NCBI GenBank assembly: GCA_027886175.1
Contig: JAJNNQ010000078.1
Location: forward strand, 434,001 to 498,000
Reading direction: 5' to 3'
Length of the DNA stretch: 64,000 bases
Source: Phylloscopus collybita
Taxonomy: Eukaryota; Chordata; Aves; Passeriformes; Phylloscopidae
Each line of letters opens with the position of its first letter. The stretch's first letter is position 1. The notes beneath the pieces were generated by a model. The model saw only the letters and a program-made list of their open reading frames with translations. It was not told the origin of the DNA and searched no databases. Shown here piece after piece: positions 44,682-56,915 of this stretch. Made by a program: the position numbers and the translations under genes.

Positions 44682-44917
44682 CTGGTTTGGAAAGAAAACA
44701 AAAGGAGAGTGCCTTAGGCTGGGGGTTCCTCCTTGCCCAAGTTGCTCCTAGGACATCATTGGGCACCTTGTGTCTGTAAGAACCTCCAAAACACCAAGAT
44801 TCAGCCCAAAAACCCTACAAACACCATGACACAGGTAAAATAAAACTACTTTTATAGGACTCCTCTGCCTTCTCTGTGGACACAAACCTCTGGTGATGGG
44901 AATTTTTCAACACACCT

Positions 44918-44934
44918 TGGGGCTCGTCTGGCAT
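44918..44934 (+). other. tRNA-Pro-like primer-binding site
   Basis: TGGGGCTCGTCTGGCAT, close to the gammaretroviral proline site TGGGGGCTCGTCCGGGA, with one missing base and substitutions. Confidence 0.65.
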
Positions 44935-45149
44935 CCTTCCTTCATCTGGGGTGGCGGGCAGTGAGTGGAGCTGAAGGTGCCTCACCCAGTTTGGGTGATC
45001 AGCTCCCTTGGGTGGCGGCGGCACCGGGGATTGATTGGGGACCCGAGAGTGTCCAGGAGACAGACAAGTGACAGATCAGGGGGGTCTGTGAAGAGTCAGC
45101 AGGGAGAGAGCACTGAAAATCTCATCAGGGAGGACACTGGGATCTTCAG

Positions 45150-46500
45150 GGAGGAAACATGGCAGGGCACCCATGCAGGGTGGAAAAGGCAAAGCCAGGA
45201 AGGGGTCCCAGCAAAAGGGATGATGATCCCAAAATATCTCTGAAGAGTCCCTTGGGAGAATGTCAAGGCAGTTTGCACATTGTCCCAGAGGGAATTAAGG
45301 ACATGGTCACCCAGGGGGGCAATTAGGGAAGTCAAGAAGGGATTTAGACAACAGGGGATGGATGGTGTTGGTGTGCTGGGAAGGGAAAGGGTGAAGGGGA
45401 GGGTGCAGGAATATGGTGAAGACAAGAAGCAGCAGCAGGAATCACTGTGGGAAGAAAAAGGATGATGGAAAAGAGGAGGAAGAGAAAAATACTGAGGACT
45501 GGGATGTTCTTCAGCAGAGTGTGATGCTCAGAATTTGCCAGCTGATGCAGATCCCTTGTATCCCCGGTTTCCAGGAGAGGAAAACAAGGAGGTCAGGATT
45601 TCAGGGGGTTTCTCTGTGCTGGCAGCAGCAGCAGCGGGTGCAGAGCTGCGGCACCGGGAGCACGGGCTGGGGGCCTGTGGGGAGCTGCGGGGCCGGGCCG
45701 GGGCTGTGGGGCAGCCGGGGCTCAGCGCCGGGCGCTGCCTGAGCCCAGCACCCCCCGGGCAGGGCCGGCAGTGGCCCCCGGCCCCCAGGAGGCTGCGGGA
45801 CGCCCCGGCCGCTGCCCGGCCCCGTGGAGCTGCCGGCCCTGCCCGCCGGGGGAGCCGCCTTTGGACACTGCGGCAGGACAGGCACCGCCTCTGGGATACG
45901 GGCTGGGGAGGGCACGGGGAGCACAAGGACCAGCAGCAAGGAACAGCTGGGAAATGGGGATTCCACCTGCAAGGATCCACATTAACCTTGAATCTGACTT
46001 GGTTTGGGTCCCTGCAGAAATGAATGGTTTTGCAGAAAGCTCAGCAGCTGTCAGAGGATGAGCACCCACAGGCACTCGGGGGGCTGCAGGAGGGGCACAA
46101 GAAGCCCCTGCAGCACTTGGTCACAAAGGCACAGCAGGGGAAGGCAAGAAGGGAGGAGGAAAAGGCCAAGGGGAAGGCAAAGGCCATGGCAGAGTTTCTA
46201 CAGCCCCTGAGGGATCAAGCCCAGGGACCAAGGGGGCCCAAGCACCCAGGGCACCGGCTCAGCCACAAGGACCTGGCAGAGGCATTGCCCTCCTGGGCAG
46301 GGGAGAGCCGACCCAAACAGCCCCTGGCAAGGAATCAGGCTTCCAGCTGCAGGCCACAAGGACACTGCAAGCACAGACAGCAGCACCCTCACCAGCAGCA
46401 ACTCCACCCCTGCAGGGACATGGGCTGGGAGGGGTGGCAGAGCTCCCATCACACCAGGGACCCACCGCACTGGAGCCCTGGAGAACATTCAGGGTAGCTC
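45150..46500 (+). pseudogene. Gamma-like gag remnant
   Basis: Matrix-like start near 45220 (MMIPKYL...). 46024-46497 is a Lys/Glu/Gln-rich region (KARREEEKAKGKAKAMAEF) as in the gag C-terminus, followed by a degenerate Cys/His knuckle (SSCRPQGHCKH). A CG-rich segment of about 640 bp (45398-46040) is present here but absent from the paralogue at 53.3 kb. Confidence 0.55.
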
Positions 46501-46509
46501 TGCATCGAC

Positions 46510-47300
46510 AGGAGGCCTTTCCTCACAGACACAGGGGCCTCTCCATCCACTCTTAATGTCAGACCCAAGGGGGGAAAATGCCAAAAATGTCTCTGACTAT
46601 TCAGGGGGTGAGTGGGAAAGATGAGAAGCTGTGTTTTATTCAACCACTATTAGCAGATGTGGGGATAGGTTGGAAATGCAGGAATTTTCATTTCCTCCTA
46701 AATGGGATTGTCATCTACTGGGGAGGGATTTGATGGCTAAATTGGGAATGCAAATTAATATTGTCAAAGGTGATTCACAGGCTAGTTCTCCTGTACCTTG
46801 GTGACAAATGTCTGGCAAGGCCTGGGCTGAAGTGAACCCAGAAGTGTGGGCAGCCCCAGCCCCAGAAATTGGGAAAATCAGATCCCCAGTCTCTCCAAAT
46901 TCCTCTGAAGCAACCAGGACAAGTGGGGTCTAAAAGCAATCCCCTATTCCAAGGGAGGGAAGGAAGGGCTCACAGCCTGGTATTGAGCCCCTGGGAAAGG
47001 CAGAGTTTTTGGAGCCAGGGGTCTCTCAAGAAACTGAATGGATGGAGACCAGAGAGAAAGCAGGATTTTTAAGTGTTAAAAAACTGACAAACTGAGGCTC
47101 CTGCCCTGCACCGCCCTGAAAGGAAAAAAGAATTTGAATTTTATGTGGATGTTAAACAGAGCCAGGCCAAAGGAATTCTTGGGCTAAAATGCTGAACCCA
47201 GTGGCCAGAGAGTGGCCTCATTGTCTGCAGAATTGTGCAGCCACAGCTTGAAGGGGAACTGAGGCCTGACAACTGATGGCAGGAGAATCTCCTCAAGTCT
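46510..47300 (+). pseudogene. Gamma-like protease and pol fragments
   Basis: Protease active site FLTDTGA at 46519-46539 and LLGRDLMAKLG near 46718, typical of class I proteases. The RT N-terminal region (IPLKQPGQVGSK, PLFQGREG) is at 46900-46970. An RT-connection piece (FEFYVDVKQSQAKGIL) is at 47130-47180. The central RT with its catalytic box is deleted. Confidence 0.65.
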
Positions 47301-47570
47301 GGCACCAACTCAAAGCTTTGGGAACCACAAGAGCTTCTAAAGGGGTGAGCAGTGCTCGGTTATTACAGGATGGAACTTGTTCAGGGGCACAGGAGGATTT
47401 AGAATTGAGGAGAGGGGAAGGGTTTAACCCAGCCTCCTGCTGGAACAGCCTGCACAGGGGGCTGGGAAGAAACCCATGACTGCATTCAAGTGAGAGAGAT
47501 TTGGGCCGGGGCTGTGAGATCTTCATGGGACACACCCACCTTGGGACTCTGCTGCTCACAACATCCAACC

Positions 47571-49485
47571 AGGACATCGGGTCCTGCCCAAGGAGTGGGA
47601 AGGAGGAGGAGGATGGGAGGCCGCTGATATGGGAAATGTTTATGGATATGAAAATTCAGAATTTTAGAAACATATAAAATGCTTGAACAGGTGAAGGGGA
47701 GAACAGAAATATATACAGCTTATTTAGCAATTTTGTAAAAGAAGAGAAACAAGTTGTACCAGAAGGCACAGGAGTGTAACTTGTAAGGTAGGACCCATGA
47801 ACAGAGTACAAAGGAATCTGGGTGCCAGGTAAAGGCCACAGAGAGAAGATGTATTGTTAAAACTCACTGAAGCGGGACTTAGGTATTGTGAAGACCTGAT
47901 AAAGCAGAACCAGTTGATTAAAAAACCAGCAAGAACCAGGCTCCTGGTTTCAGCCAGGACAAACTGACCTGGGAATTCCCCAAACCTTCTCTGCACCTGC
48001 TCAGACAGGGAGGTCAAATAGTGAACACCGAGGAAGACTTCTGACTTCATCAGGACACCCCTGCCAGCGACCAGCAGAACCCGTGGCATCACAAAAGACC
48101 AATTGTAATATAAAGGGCAAGAAGGCAGAGAATGGGCAAAGGATGGGTGGGCAGGGAGGTGTAGCTTTGTGGGATCTGAGTGCATTTAAACCTGGCACCT
48201 GTCTCCACCAGGTCGGCATCACTGGTGGAAAGATCCCGTAGGCGTCCCAGCAGGAATGAAACAAACCTGCTTTACAATTTCTGACTGTGCAGTCCTGATC
48301 CTGCAATTCCCCACGGCTGAGCCTGCACTGAAGGCAAGGGAGCAGCAGCCAGGGCTCCACAGCGGGGGAAGCCCCTGTGCCTGCCCACAGATCCTCTGCT
48401 GGAATGCTCTGCCTGGGCACCCTCCCTTGGCATCTCCAGGCACTGCGGGCCAATCCTTGCTGCCACTGCTGCAGCTTCAGGGCTTTCTGTGCCTGCACTG
48501 CCACAGGGGCTGGGGAGACACCGGGAGAATTCCACTCTGGGGCTCAGCCAGACTCACACACTGGGCTGGCTGGGGTTAGATGGTTGGAAAATAGACCGAC
48601 TTTAAAAATGGTTTTTATTTTACTTCTCCACTCAGGCTCGGTTTGCCTTTGCCCTGGGGAAAGGAATTTTAAAGGTTTTATTTGAAGGGATGTTACACCA
48701 CTCAGCAGAGATGAGTTGAACATCTCACCAGACTGGGAAGAGCCCAAAAGATCCCCACAGAGAGAACGACCATCAACAAAACATCAACGACCATCAGCAA
48801 ACAGCAACCAACACCCACCCCAGACACTGCCCCTGGAAGAGCTGCAGACACCTGGGCTGGAAAAGGCTGAGAAGGAAATCCAGGCGTGCAGACCTAATTA
48901 ACATCAGAGGCAAAGGAATCCGGCGCCAACAGGAAATCAAATCCTGAGAATTCAGCAACTTGGAAGCAATGAACATCAAACCCATGGATTTCTATGGCTT
49001 CAGACTGTAAAATGTTTAGGAAAAATCCAGTAAAACTCACATGTCATGGAATGATTTTCTCTGCACACCGGGCTATGTGTGGATGAAATGATTTCTGTTT
49101 CCTGTCCTGGCCAGAATCAAGTAATGCCTTGACTCTCTAACACTGAAGATATTGTTGGAGCATTTTTGTTGTTCCTGCAGTTTCAGTGACAAGATTACCA
49201 TTAGAATAATTTGTTATAATAATTTTACTTTTATATTGTCAGTTAGGTTCGGGCCAGGGGTGTGAGAATCAATTTGTAGTCTTAGTAGAAGAAGGAGAAA
49301 AACCTTGATTGCTCTGGAATGTTTTTGTGTGTGTTTGTGTGTGGTTCTCAGTATTCGCAAAATTTTGATATATGGGTTTTTCAAAGTTCACCTTTAGGTT
49401 GCATTTTGCAAAACTAGAAGAGCTTTAAAGGTTACACTTGAACGTGTAAACAGTTAATAAAATATTTAAAAATAAAGGCAGAGTA
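47571..49485. other. Unassigned intronic sequence
   Basis: No exon, domain or LTR is clearly recognised. Mixed composition, AT-rich at 49180-49480. It lies inside the presumed first intron of ZNF-3. Confidence 0.45.
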
Positions 49486-49489
49486 CTAC

Positions 49490-50830
49490 AACAATTGGAG
49501 AGACCGCATGGCAAATGCCGCATGGCCTCTCCCTTTGTTCATCAATAAAGTCACTTTTACAGGACTCCTCTGGCTCCTTCGGGCACAGAAACCTCTGGCC
49601 ATGCCAATTTTCCCGCACAGGCCCGGGGACAGCGCAGCCACCTCCGTCCTACCCACAGGAACCGGGACGAGCCAGCGCTGCTCCGGCCCCGGCTCCTGCC
49701 CAGGCACCCGCGGGAAGGAGACCGCGGGCAGCCGCTCCCGCAGCGCCCTCAGGGCACGGGGAACACGGCGCGGACACGGCACAACCCAGCCACAGCCAGA
49801 GCCCCCTGCCGCCCCCTCCGCCCGCAGCCAGCCCCGAGCCCCGGCACAACCCAGCGCGGCTCCCACCTGCGCCGGGGCCGCTCCTCAGCCGAGGTTTCCG
49901 AGCAATGCCGGAATTCAGCGGAAGGGAGCAAAGTCCGTGCTGTGGGCAGAGCCCGCCACTCCTCAGGATTGGCTGGTTCTGCCGTCACTCTTCGATCTCG
50001 TGCGCTGATTGGGCAGAGCGGGGACAAGCACAGCCCCTGTTCCGCCCCCCGGGCGCCCCCGTCCCGCGCTGGGCCCCGCCGGGGCCGGGCTGGCTCCACC
50101 CCCCGGGGCCGCCGCTCTGAGGAACCTGTCAATCAACGGAGATCGGTCTCGTAGCCACGCCCACAGAGGGGTGACGGTGGGGGCGGGTTCACTGTGCCGT
50201 GTGCAGAGCCCGCCCCTAGCTCGCTGCCATTGGCTGATGGTGCCGTCACTCCTGGCTCTCGCTGCGCGCTGATTGGGCAGAGCGGGCAGAGCGCGGCCGT
50301 GTCGCAAGCGGAGGCGCCATTTTCGGAGCGTGTGCGCGGTCCCGGGAGCGGTGGCAGCGGCCGGAGCCTCGTGAGGCGGCGGCGGAGCTCGGAGGCGGCC
50401 CCGGCGCAGGTGGGAGCCGCGCTGGGTTGTGCCGGGGCTCGGGGCTGGCTGCGGGCGGAGGGGGCGGCAGGGGGCTCTGGCTGTGGCTGGGTTGTGCCGT
50501 GTCCGCGCCGTGTTCCCCGTGCCCTGAGGGCGCTGCGGGAGCGGCTGCCCGCGGTCTCCTTCCCGCGGGTGCCTGGGCAGGAGCCGGGGCCGGAGCAGCG
50601 CTGGCTCGTCCCGGTTCCTGTGGGTAGGACGGAGGTGGCTGTGCTGTCCCCGGGCCTGTGCGGGAAAATTGGCATCGCCAGAGGTTTCTGTGCCCGAAGG
50701 AGCCAGAGGAGTCCTGTAAAAGTGACTTTATTCATGAACAAAGGGAGAGGCCATGCGGCATTTGCCATGCGGTCTCTGCAGTTCTTGTAGTTCGCAGCCT
50801 CCTTTTTATCCTGATTTTCCCTTCTGCATC
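49490..50830. promoter_or_regulatory. Bidirectional CpG-island promoter of ZNF-3 and ZNF-4, palindromic
   Basis: An inverted repeat: 49501-49910 mirrors about 50370-50800. Exon 1 donors GCGCAG/GTGGGAG end at 49867 (minus, ZNF-3) and 50409 (plus, ZNF-4). Inverted CCAAT boxes are at 49968, 50008, 50229 and 50272. The sequence is closely related to 32300-33600. Antisense LTR parts sit just inside both first introns. Confidence 0.7.
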
Positions 50831-51169
50831 TCCCTCTCCCTTTGCCCGGTGGCGAAGGTCCTTGGAAAGTTAAGACTTCCCGATCCGATTGCTGCATGTC
50901 CTCGTTAATATGCACCCCCCTTTTGTATAACATCCGATATTCATGGCTGTGTTCAGTCTTTGTTCTTCTCCGTGTTCAGGAATTCAGCAGGATCTTGGCT
51001 GAGCAGCAGTCCGTGTCAATGAGTAACATTTTCTGAAACTGATGTTTTTTCTCGTTCCTTCCTTATTTCCAAGTCCTCGGCCCTATCTCCAAGCAGATTC
51101 ACTCACTGACTCTGTTTTTTTCTTCCTGGGTCCTGCTTGGATTATGGATTATTCTCAGTGTCCTCAATT

Positions 51170-51900
51170 CTGAAAAAAAAAACCGAAAATTCAATTTTAG
51201 AATATTTTCCGGAAGTCCAGTAAGGGGAAAAAACTAGGACAGTGTCCAGCGCTGGCCATCAGCCAAGGAACACCCTGCACATTAAGGCAGCCTTATCTAT
51301 GCACTGTTCCTTTACTGAGGTACATACATATTCATGAATTTCATGCTCTGTTCAAATGTTATTGGGAGATTTTGATGTTATAGAAACTTTTCTTTTGCTT
51401 TTCTGCTCTGGCTTATCTACATAACATCCTGCAGATCAGGTCAATCTATTTTATTTCTTCTTGTGGCCTCATCCTGATGTTTCATACTTCCCAGAGAGAA
51501 AACAGTTCACAAACTCTTCTCTCATTCTTCTCTGCTGCTCTGGTTTGTGTCGCCCTTATCTCATCCCTTGGTGAGCTCAGTCAGCAGCTGTGGGAAACAA
51601 CCTGATTGCTTTATACAGTTCTCTGGGTTACACACAAGTATTTGACCATTTTCTATTTTGCTCACGCCTACAGTACAATACATTCATCCCATTATTAGGT
51701 CTATAAGCTGTCAGGTGTCTACATCAACATCAAATACTCATCCCACTGCTGCTTCCATGAGTTACACGGTGCAGACTTCAAATGAGCAATGAGGTTAAAT
51801 TAGCAAGCAGCTCAAAGGGATTCTAAACTGCACTGTGCTTACAATCAATAACCACAGATAAAGACCAACACCCAAATATTCTCGGGTCATTTTCAACAAT
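51170..51900. repeat. Interspersed repeat R1 (diverged, long)
   Basis: Follows the order of 10830-11350 (GTGTCCAGCGCTGG, ACATCCTGCAGATCAG, TTTTATTTCTTC blocks) with considerable divergence. 51900-52229 is unassigned. Confidence 0.6.
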
Positions 51901-52229
51901 TCCCTGTCCTTTTGTAGCCGTTTGTGGCTCAGGAGGCCTGGCTGCCACCTGCATCCCCTTGCTCAGCTGCTGAATGAGCTGCACTCAGCAAGGTGTCCTG
52001 CATGGCCCAAAGATGAGAGTTGCTGTAGCACAGAAGAGGAGGAAGAGCATTTGTTTAACCCATGGTGTGCCAGGGAACCCCAAAACCGTGTCCCATTCCC
52101 ATCCTTTCCACATTTGGGCCGGAACATGAGCTGCTTTCTTATTTCCTTTGTTCTCTGTTTCACCACTTTTCCATTGTCGTCTCTTTGCCAACAGCATCTT
52201 GAGTCATTTAATTTTCCACACTGTGCTCC

Positions 52230-53700
52230 TCCTTCTGCTCATAGATAATCTGATCCCATCCCATGGTGAAATGTTGTGTTCTTGGTTTGAGTGGGTTGGT
52301 GGGCCAGACTCAGAAACTGGATCTGTCTGCTTGGTTCTTATTTGGAGGTGTTCCTGAAAGCTAATTATTGCTTGCAGTGTCCTTGTGGCCTGCAGCTGGA
52401 AGCCTGATTCCTTCCCAGGGGTTCTTTGGGTCTGTTGGGGAAGATGAAAAAGGAAAACCTTATAAATATGACTGCTTAGGTTTTGACAATAGGAAACCTG
52501 TAAGTGAAATAGAATTGAAAGCAAGTTTAGAGCTTTAGTTACTGGACAACTGTAGAACAATAGTGTGGCCGGCTGCAGGTTTTGATTAAACAATGTCCTT
52601 CTCCTCACCGAAAGTCCAAGGGTCAGAGCAGACCCTACCAGCTTGGCAGAAGGGGTCCAAAGAATAGGTTTTAGGGTTTAAAATATAGTACAGCATGGTA
52701 ATGTAATGATTCTTATAGGCTGTAGGTAAATGCTATAGGATTTGTATCTTGTATTAGATTGGTTGGTGTAAGTTAGAATATTCAGTATAGAAGAAGATTT
52801 AATGTATTGTACTGGGAACTTCGCTCTCTTACTACTCTCTTACTGCTCTTACTACTCTTACTTCTCTTCAGTCTCTCTTGCTCTTGCTCTTGCTCTTCTC
52901 TCTTTCCCGGCTCTTCTCTGAGCTGCAGCTGGCACCTCTTAGCAGGGCCCTTTCACCCACGCTCTGTGCAATAAACCACACGCTTCAAGACCAGCCTTGA
53001 CTCCAGAGATCTCTCATCACTGTCCCCCCCCGGTTCCCACAGGGTCGGCTCTCCCCTGCCCAGGAGGGCAATGCCTCTGCCAGATCCTTGTGGCCGAGCC
53101 GGTGCCCTGGGTGCTGGGGCCCCCTTGGGCCCTGGGCTTGATCCCTCAGGGGCTGTAGAAACTCTGCCATGGCCTTTGCCTTCCCCTTGGCCTTTTCCTC
53201 ATTCCTTCTTGCCTTCCCCTGCTGTGCCTTTGTGACCAAGTGCTGCAGGGGCTTCTTGTGCCCCTCCTACAACCCCCTGAGTGCCTGTGGGTGCTCATCC
53301 TCTGACACCTGCTGAGGCCCTTCACCCTTTCCCTTCCCAGCACACCAACACCATCCATGCCCTGTTGTCTAAATCCCTTCTTGACTTCCCTGTTTAGCCC
53401 CCTGGGTGTCCATGTCCTTAATTACCTCTGGGAGAATGTGCAAACTGCCTGGACATTCTCCCAAGGGACCCTTCAGAGATATTTTGGGATCATCATCCCT
53501 TTTGCCAGGTCCTCTTTCTGGCTTTCCCTTTTCCACCCTGCATGGGTGCCCTGCCATGTTTCCTCCCTGAAGATCCCAGTGTCCTCCCTGATGAGATTTT
53601 CAGTGCTCTCTCCCTGCTGACTCTTCTCAGCCCCCCCTGATCTGTCACTCGTCTGTCTCCTGGACACTCTCGGGTCTCCAGTCAATCCTGGGGGAAAGAG
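52230..53700 (-). pseudogene. Second copy of the gamma-like ERV gag, antisense in ZNF-4 intron 1, split by an LTR
   Basis: Minus-strand paralogue of 45070-46400, with gag-like parts at 53700-53042 and 52432-52330 continuous across the inserted LTR type G. It lacks the 640 bp CG-rich segment seen in the other copy. Confidence 0.65.
52433..53041 (+). mobile_element. Solo LTR type G with 5-bp target duplication
   Basis: 609 bp, TGTTGGGGAAGATG...GGTTCCCACA, flanked by GGGTC at 52428-52432 and 53042-53046. The paralogous empty site is at 46305-46325 (CCGACCCAAACAGCCCC), confirming the insertion. Confidence 0.9.
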
Positions 53701-54227
53701 GAGAAGGGAAGGAGAAGCAGGGATGAAGAACAAAATGGTCAAAGGATACACATGGGAGGAGAAGGTGGGATTGTGCAGGAGAAGGAGAAATAGTAGGAGG
53801 AAGAGGAGTGTGAGGAAGAGGAGGAGGAGCAGGAAGAGGAGGCAGCACAAGGTTCCACCCCTCCCTGGATCTGCAGCCTCCCCCAGCCTCAGGAGCGTTG
53901 CCACCCCACATGCAGCAGGTGACTGGGAAGGGAGATCCAGGATTTTCCTGGGAGTGAATCTTGGTGTTTCTGAGTTTTATTGGGCTAAATGTTGGTGCTT
54001 TGGGTTTTTGCAAGGGGCTGAACCTTTATGTTTTAGAAGAAGTTTTGATCTGTCTTGATGTTTGGAGGACTTTTGGGCTGAATCTTTGTATTTTGGAGGT
54101 TCTTAAAGACACAAGGTGCAAAATGATTTCCTGAGATGAACTTGGGCAAGGAGGAACCCCCAGCCTAAGGCGCTCTCTTCTTGTTTTTTCCCTAAACCTG
54201 GATTTTTCATTCCCAAGGAGTGTCTGG

Positions 54228-54968
54228 ATGGAGGAGGAGGAAAAGCCCCGGAGATCCCGCAGGAGGAGGGGCTGCAAATCCAGCCCAGGGAGCTGCGAGG
54301 AGGAAAGACCCAACCTGTGCCAGGAGGGTGGCCGGAGATCCAGCCGGAGCTCAGAGCTGGAGGAGAAGCCTGATGGAGGGGAGAAGCCCCACAAGTGCTT
54401 GGAATGTGGAAAGGGCTTCAGCTGCAGGTCCCACCTGATCCGACACCAGAGGATCCACACTGGGGAACGGCCCTATGAGTGTGAGGAGTGTGGGATGAGC
54501 TTCAGCTGGAAGGGCAATCTTAGGCAACACCAGAATATCCACACTGGGGAAAAGCCCTATGAGTGTGGGGAATGTGGGAAGAGATTCAGAGTAAGCACAG
54601 CCCTGACCCGGCACCAGGTGATCCACACTGGGGAACAGCTCTTCACCTGCTTGGAATGTGGGAAGGGATTTGGACAGAGCTCCCACCTGAGAAAGCACCA
54701 GCGCATCCACACTGGGGAGAGGCCCTACGAGTGTCTTGAGTGTGGGAAGAGGTTTCAGACAAACTCTGATTGCCTGGAACATCAGCGGATTCACACGGAG
54801 GAGAGGCCCTTTTGCTGCCCCGACTGCGGGAAGGGCTTCAAGCACAACTCCGCTCTCACTGTCCACCGGCGCATCCACACCGGGGAGAGGCCCTACAAGT
54901 GTCCTGAGTGTGGGAAGAGCTTCTCACAGACGGGTCACTTGACCAGACACCAACAGAGCCTCCACTAA
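54228..54968 (+). CDS. ZNF-4: C2H2 zinc-finger protein, 7 fingers
   Basis: ATG at 54228 ([16 protein letters not shown]), 246 aa. A basic/Ser-rich N-terminus of about 62 residues is followed by seven C2H2 fingers with TGERP/TGEKP linkers. One linker is TGEQL and one TEERP, and the last finger ends HQQSLH. The finger order matches ZNF-2 one-for-one, so these are recent paralogues; here the pre-finger frame is intact. The acceptor seen in the other genes (CCAAACCAG) is changed to CTAAACCTG (about 54200), so the exon may use another acceptor. The upstream exon 1 likely ends at 50409. Confidence 0.8.
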   Translation: MEEEEKPRRSRRRRGCKSSPGSCEEERPNLCQEGGRRSSRSSELEEKPDGGEKPHKCLECGKGFSCRSHLIRHQRIHTGERPYECEECGMSFSWKGNLRQHQNIHTGEKPYECGECGKRFRVSTALTRHQVIHTGEQLFTCLECGKGFGQSSHLRKHQRIHTGERPYECLECGKRFQTNSDCLEHQRIHTEERPFCCPDCGKGFKHNSALTVHRRIHTGERPYKCPECGKSFSQTGHLTRHQQSLH

Positions 54969-56263
54969 GGGGATCCCTGGGAGTGCCCTGAGAGCGGGAA
55001 GAGCTTCGTGCGCTGCTCCAGCTCCATCCCCTGTGGGAGGATCGGCGTTGGATGATCCCCAGTGACCCCTGTTGGGCAGAAGCCTGGTGATCCGTGATCC
55101 TGGTGATCCGTGTTGGGAAGACACCTGGCTGAGGGGGCTCCACATCTTTTTGGCTCCCCGTGGGCACCTGGATGAATGCAGGGGCAGGAACATCCTTTGG
55201 GACGCAGACAGACAACTGAGAATTCCTTGTGGAGAGTGGATTTGTTGCCTTCCAACCTCTGGGATTCCATAATTTTGATTTCGTATTGCCCGAGGGCATC
55301 TTCAGCACCCAAATGGTGATGAACTGGGGCCAACATTAAAGTTTTGGAGACAGTGGGGTGGAAACCCCTCTAATAAAGGTTCTTCCATCCCTCCCAAGCA
55401 CGTGGATCCTCAGCTGGCAGGGACACAGAAATCCTCTTCTTTTTGTCTGGATTTGCTTTTCATTTCTCTTTATCCCTATAAAAAAATCCCACACTGGACT
55501 AAAAATAAGGACATTGAACTAAGACCTGGGTGAGAACATGGGGGGACATAGACACGAAGAGTGACATGGGGACACATGGACATGGAGGGGGATGTAGCCA
55601 TTCATGGGGACACAGAGGGACATTGGCTCAGATGGAGATGTGGGGGACAATGAGAGGGACGGAAACCTGGTGGGGAGACAGCCATGGGTGAGGCCATGGT
55701 GGGACATGGCCAGTGACATGTGGGGACATGGCCATGGCCGGTGCCATGGGGGGAACTTGCAGGGGCTGTGGGGGATGCTGGGTGTGAAGGAGTTGAGGGT
55801 TCCTGGGAGGGACTTGGGGCTTGCTGAGGGCTTTGGGGACCCCAGGCCAGGCGGCTCCGGCTGCACTGGGAGACCCTGGCGGAGGTTCTGGGGCAGCTGC
55901 TCAAAGAGCCCCTGACCTGGAGCCCCAGCCAGGCATTGTGCTCCTGGAAGGGAATGAACGTGCTTGTCCCCAGGAGGGAAATCCCAGCAGCCCCAGGGTG
56001 TTTGGGGCAGCTGAGAGGCCACAGCAGGGAGGGGAAAGCCAGACAGAGCTGTCCCTCTCCAAAACTGCCCCTAAAACCCCCCAAACTCATGGATTCTTTG
56101 CAGGAAAAAGCTGCCAGGAGGTGCCTGAATTAAGGGAAAGGAGGGATGGGACCCTGAGACTGAAGAAGAGGGGCCTGGAACCCCCAAACCCAAGCATAGA
56201 TGTCTTGGGTTATGGAACCAAAAATGTGTATTCTGTTTCATGTGTGGAAAGCAGCTAGGGAGA
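54969..56263 (+). other. ZNF-4 3' region (paralogue of 34956-36284)
   Basis: Vestigial finger, CR1-like tail (55240-55285), GACATGG minisatellite (55530-55760), and the possible exon from about 55850 reading RRLRLHWETLAEVLGQLLKEP. Confidence 0.5.
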
Positions 56264-56915
56264 TGTTTATTTATTGTTGTGGTGGATTTTTATTGTGTTT
56301 GCAATTGCAGCTCAGTTTTAATGGTCAGTTTTATACACCACCTAGATTTTGTATTGTTACAGTATATTTTATCCTTAATGGATTGTTCCTTTCCCCCTGT
56401 ATTGTTGGTTCTGTCCTGGTTGTCTGTCTTCCCTAGACCTGCCCTTCCCTCCTCCTACAGAATTGTCAATCCTTCCCTCACCCTGCCCCTTCTTCCAGAC
56501 CCTTCCCTGTCAATCCCCCAACCTTCAACGCCCCAGTGGTTGGTTTAAACTGTTCCCTCCCCTTGTGTTCTTTCATTGCTCTGTGCATTGTACTCCCCGC
56601 CTTATATTCCTCCCCCATGTCACCCTGATTGGTTGGAAACTGTATCCTCTCCCAAGACCTCCCCCACTTATAAGCCCCTGCAAACCCAGGTTCTGTGCCT
56701 TTTTCTGTCCCTGACCCTCTGGGCAATAAACACCTTTGGAAATCACACAGAAGGCCTCTCCCTGTCCCTTGTCCCTGCCCTGGACGCGTGCCACCTGTGC
56801 TATAGAGCAGCTGTGCCCTGCAGCTGCACCCGGATTGCCTGGCTTTCTGGGGGCAGCCCACTCCTGGCGCCGGTGCCGGGAGCTGGCTGGGCTGAAGAAC
56901 ACCGGCATTGCCTCA
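56264..56915 (+). mobile_element. Solo LTR type B (copy B4)
   Basis: 652 bp with TATAAGCCCC at about 56669 and AATAAACACC at about 56725. Both flanks match those of the provirus at 36285-39674, so this is the same ancestral insertion reduced to one LTR. Confidence 0.85.

Larger units (their letters stand above)
44827..47570 (+). mobile_element. Class I (gamma-like) ERV relic, antisense in ZNF-3 intron 1
   Basis: LTR end with AATAAAACTAC (44834) and U5 to about 44916. A tRNA-Pro-like primer site is at 44918-44934. Then come leader, gag, protease and pol fragments. It is heavily decayed, with stops in all frames. No env or 3' LTR was found before 47570. Confidence 0.7.
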
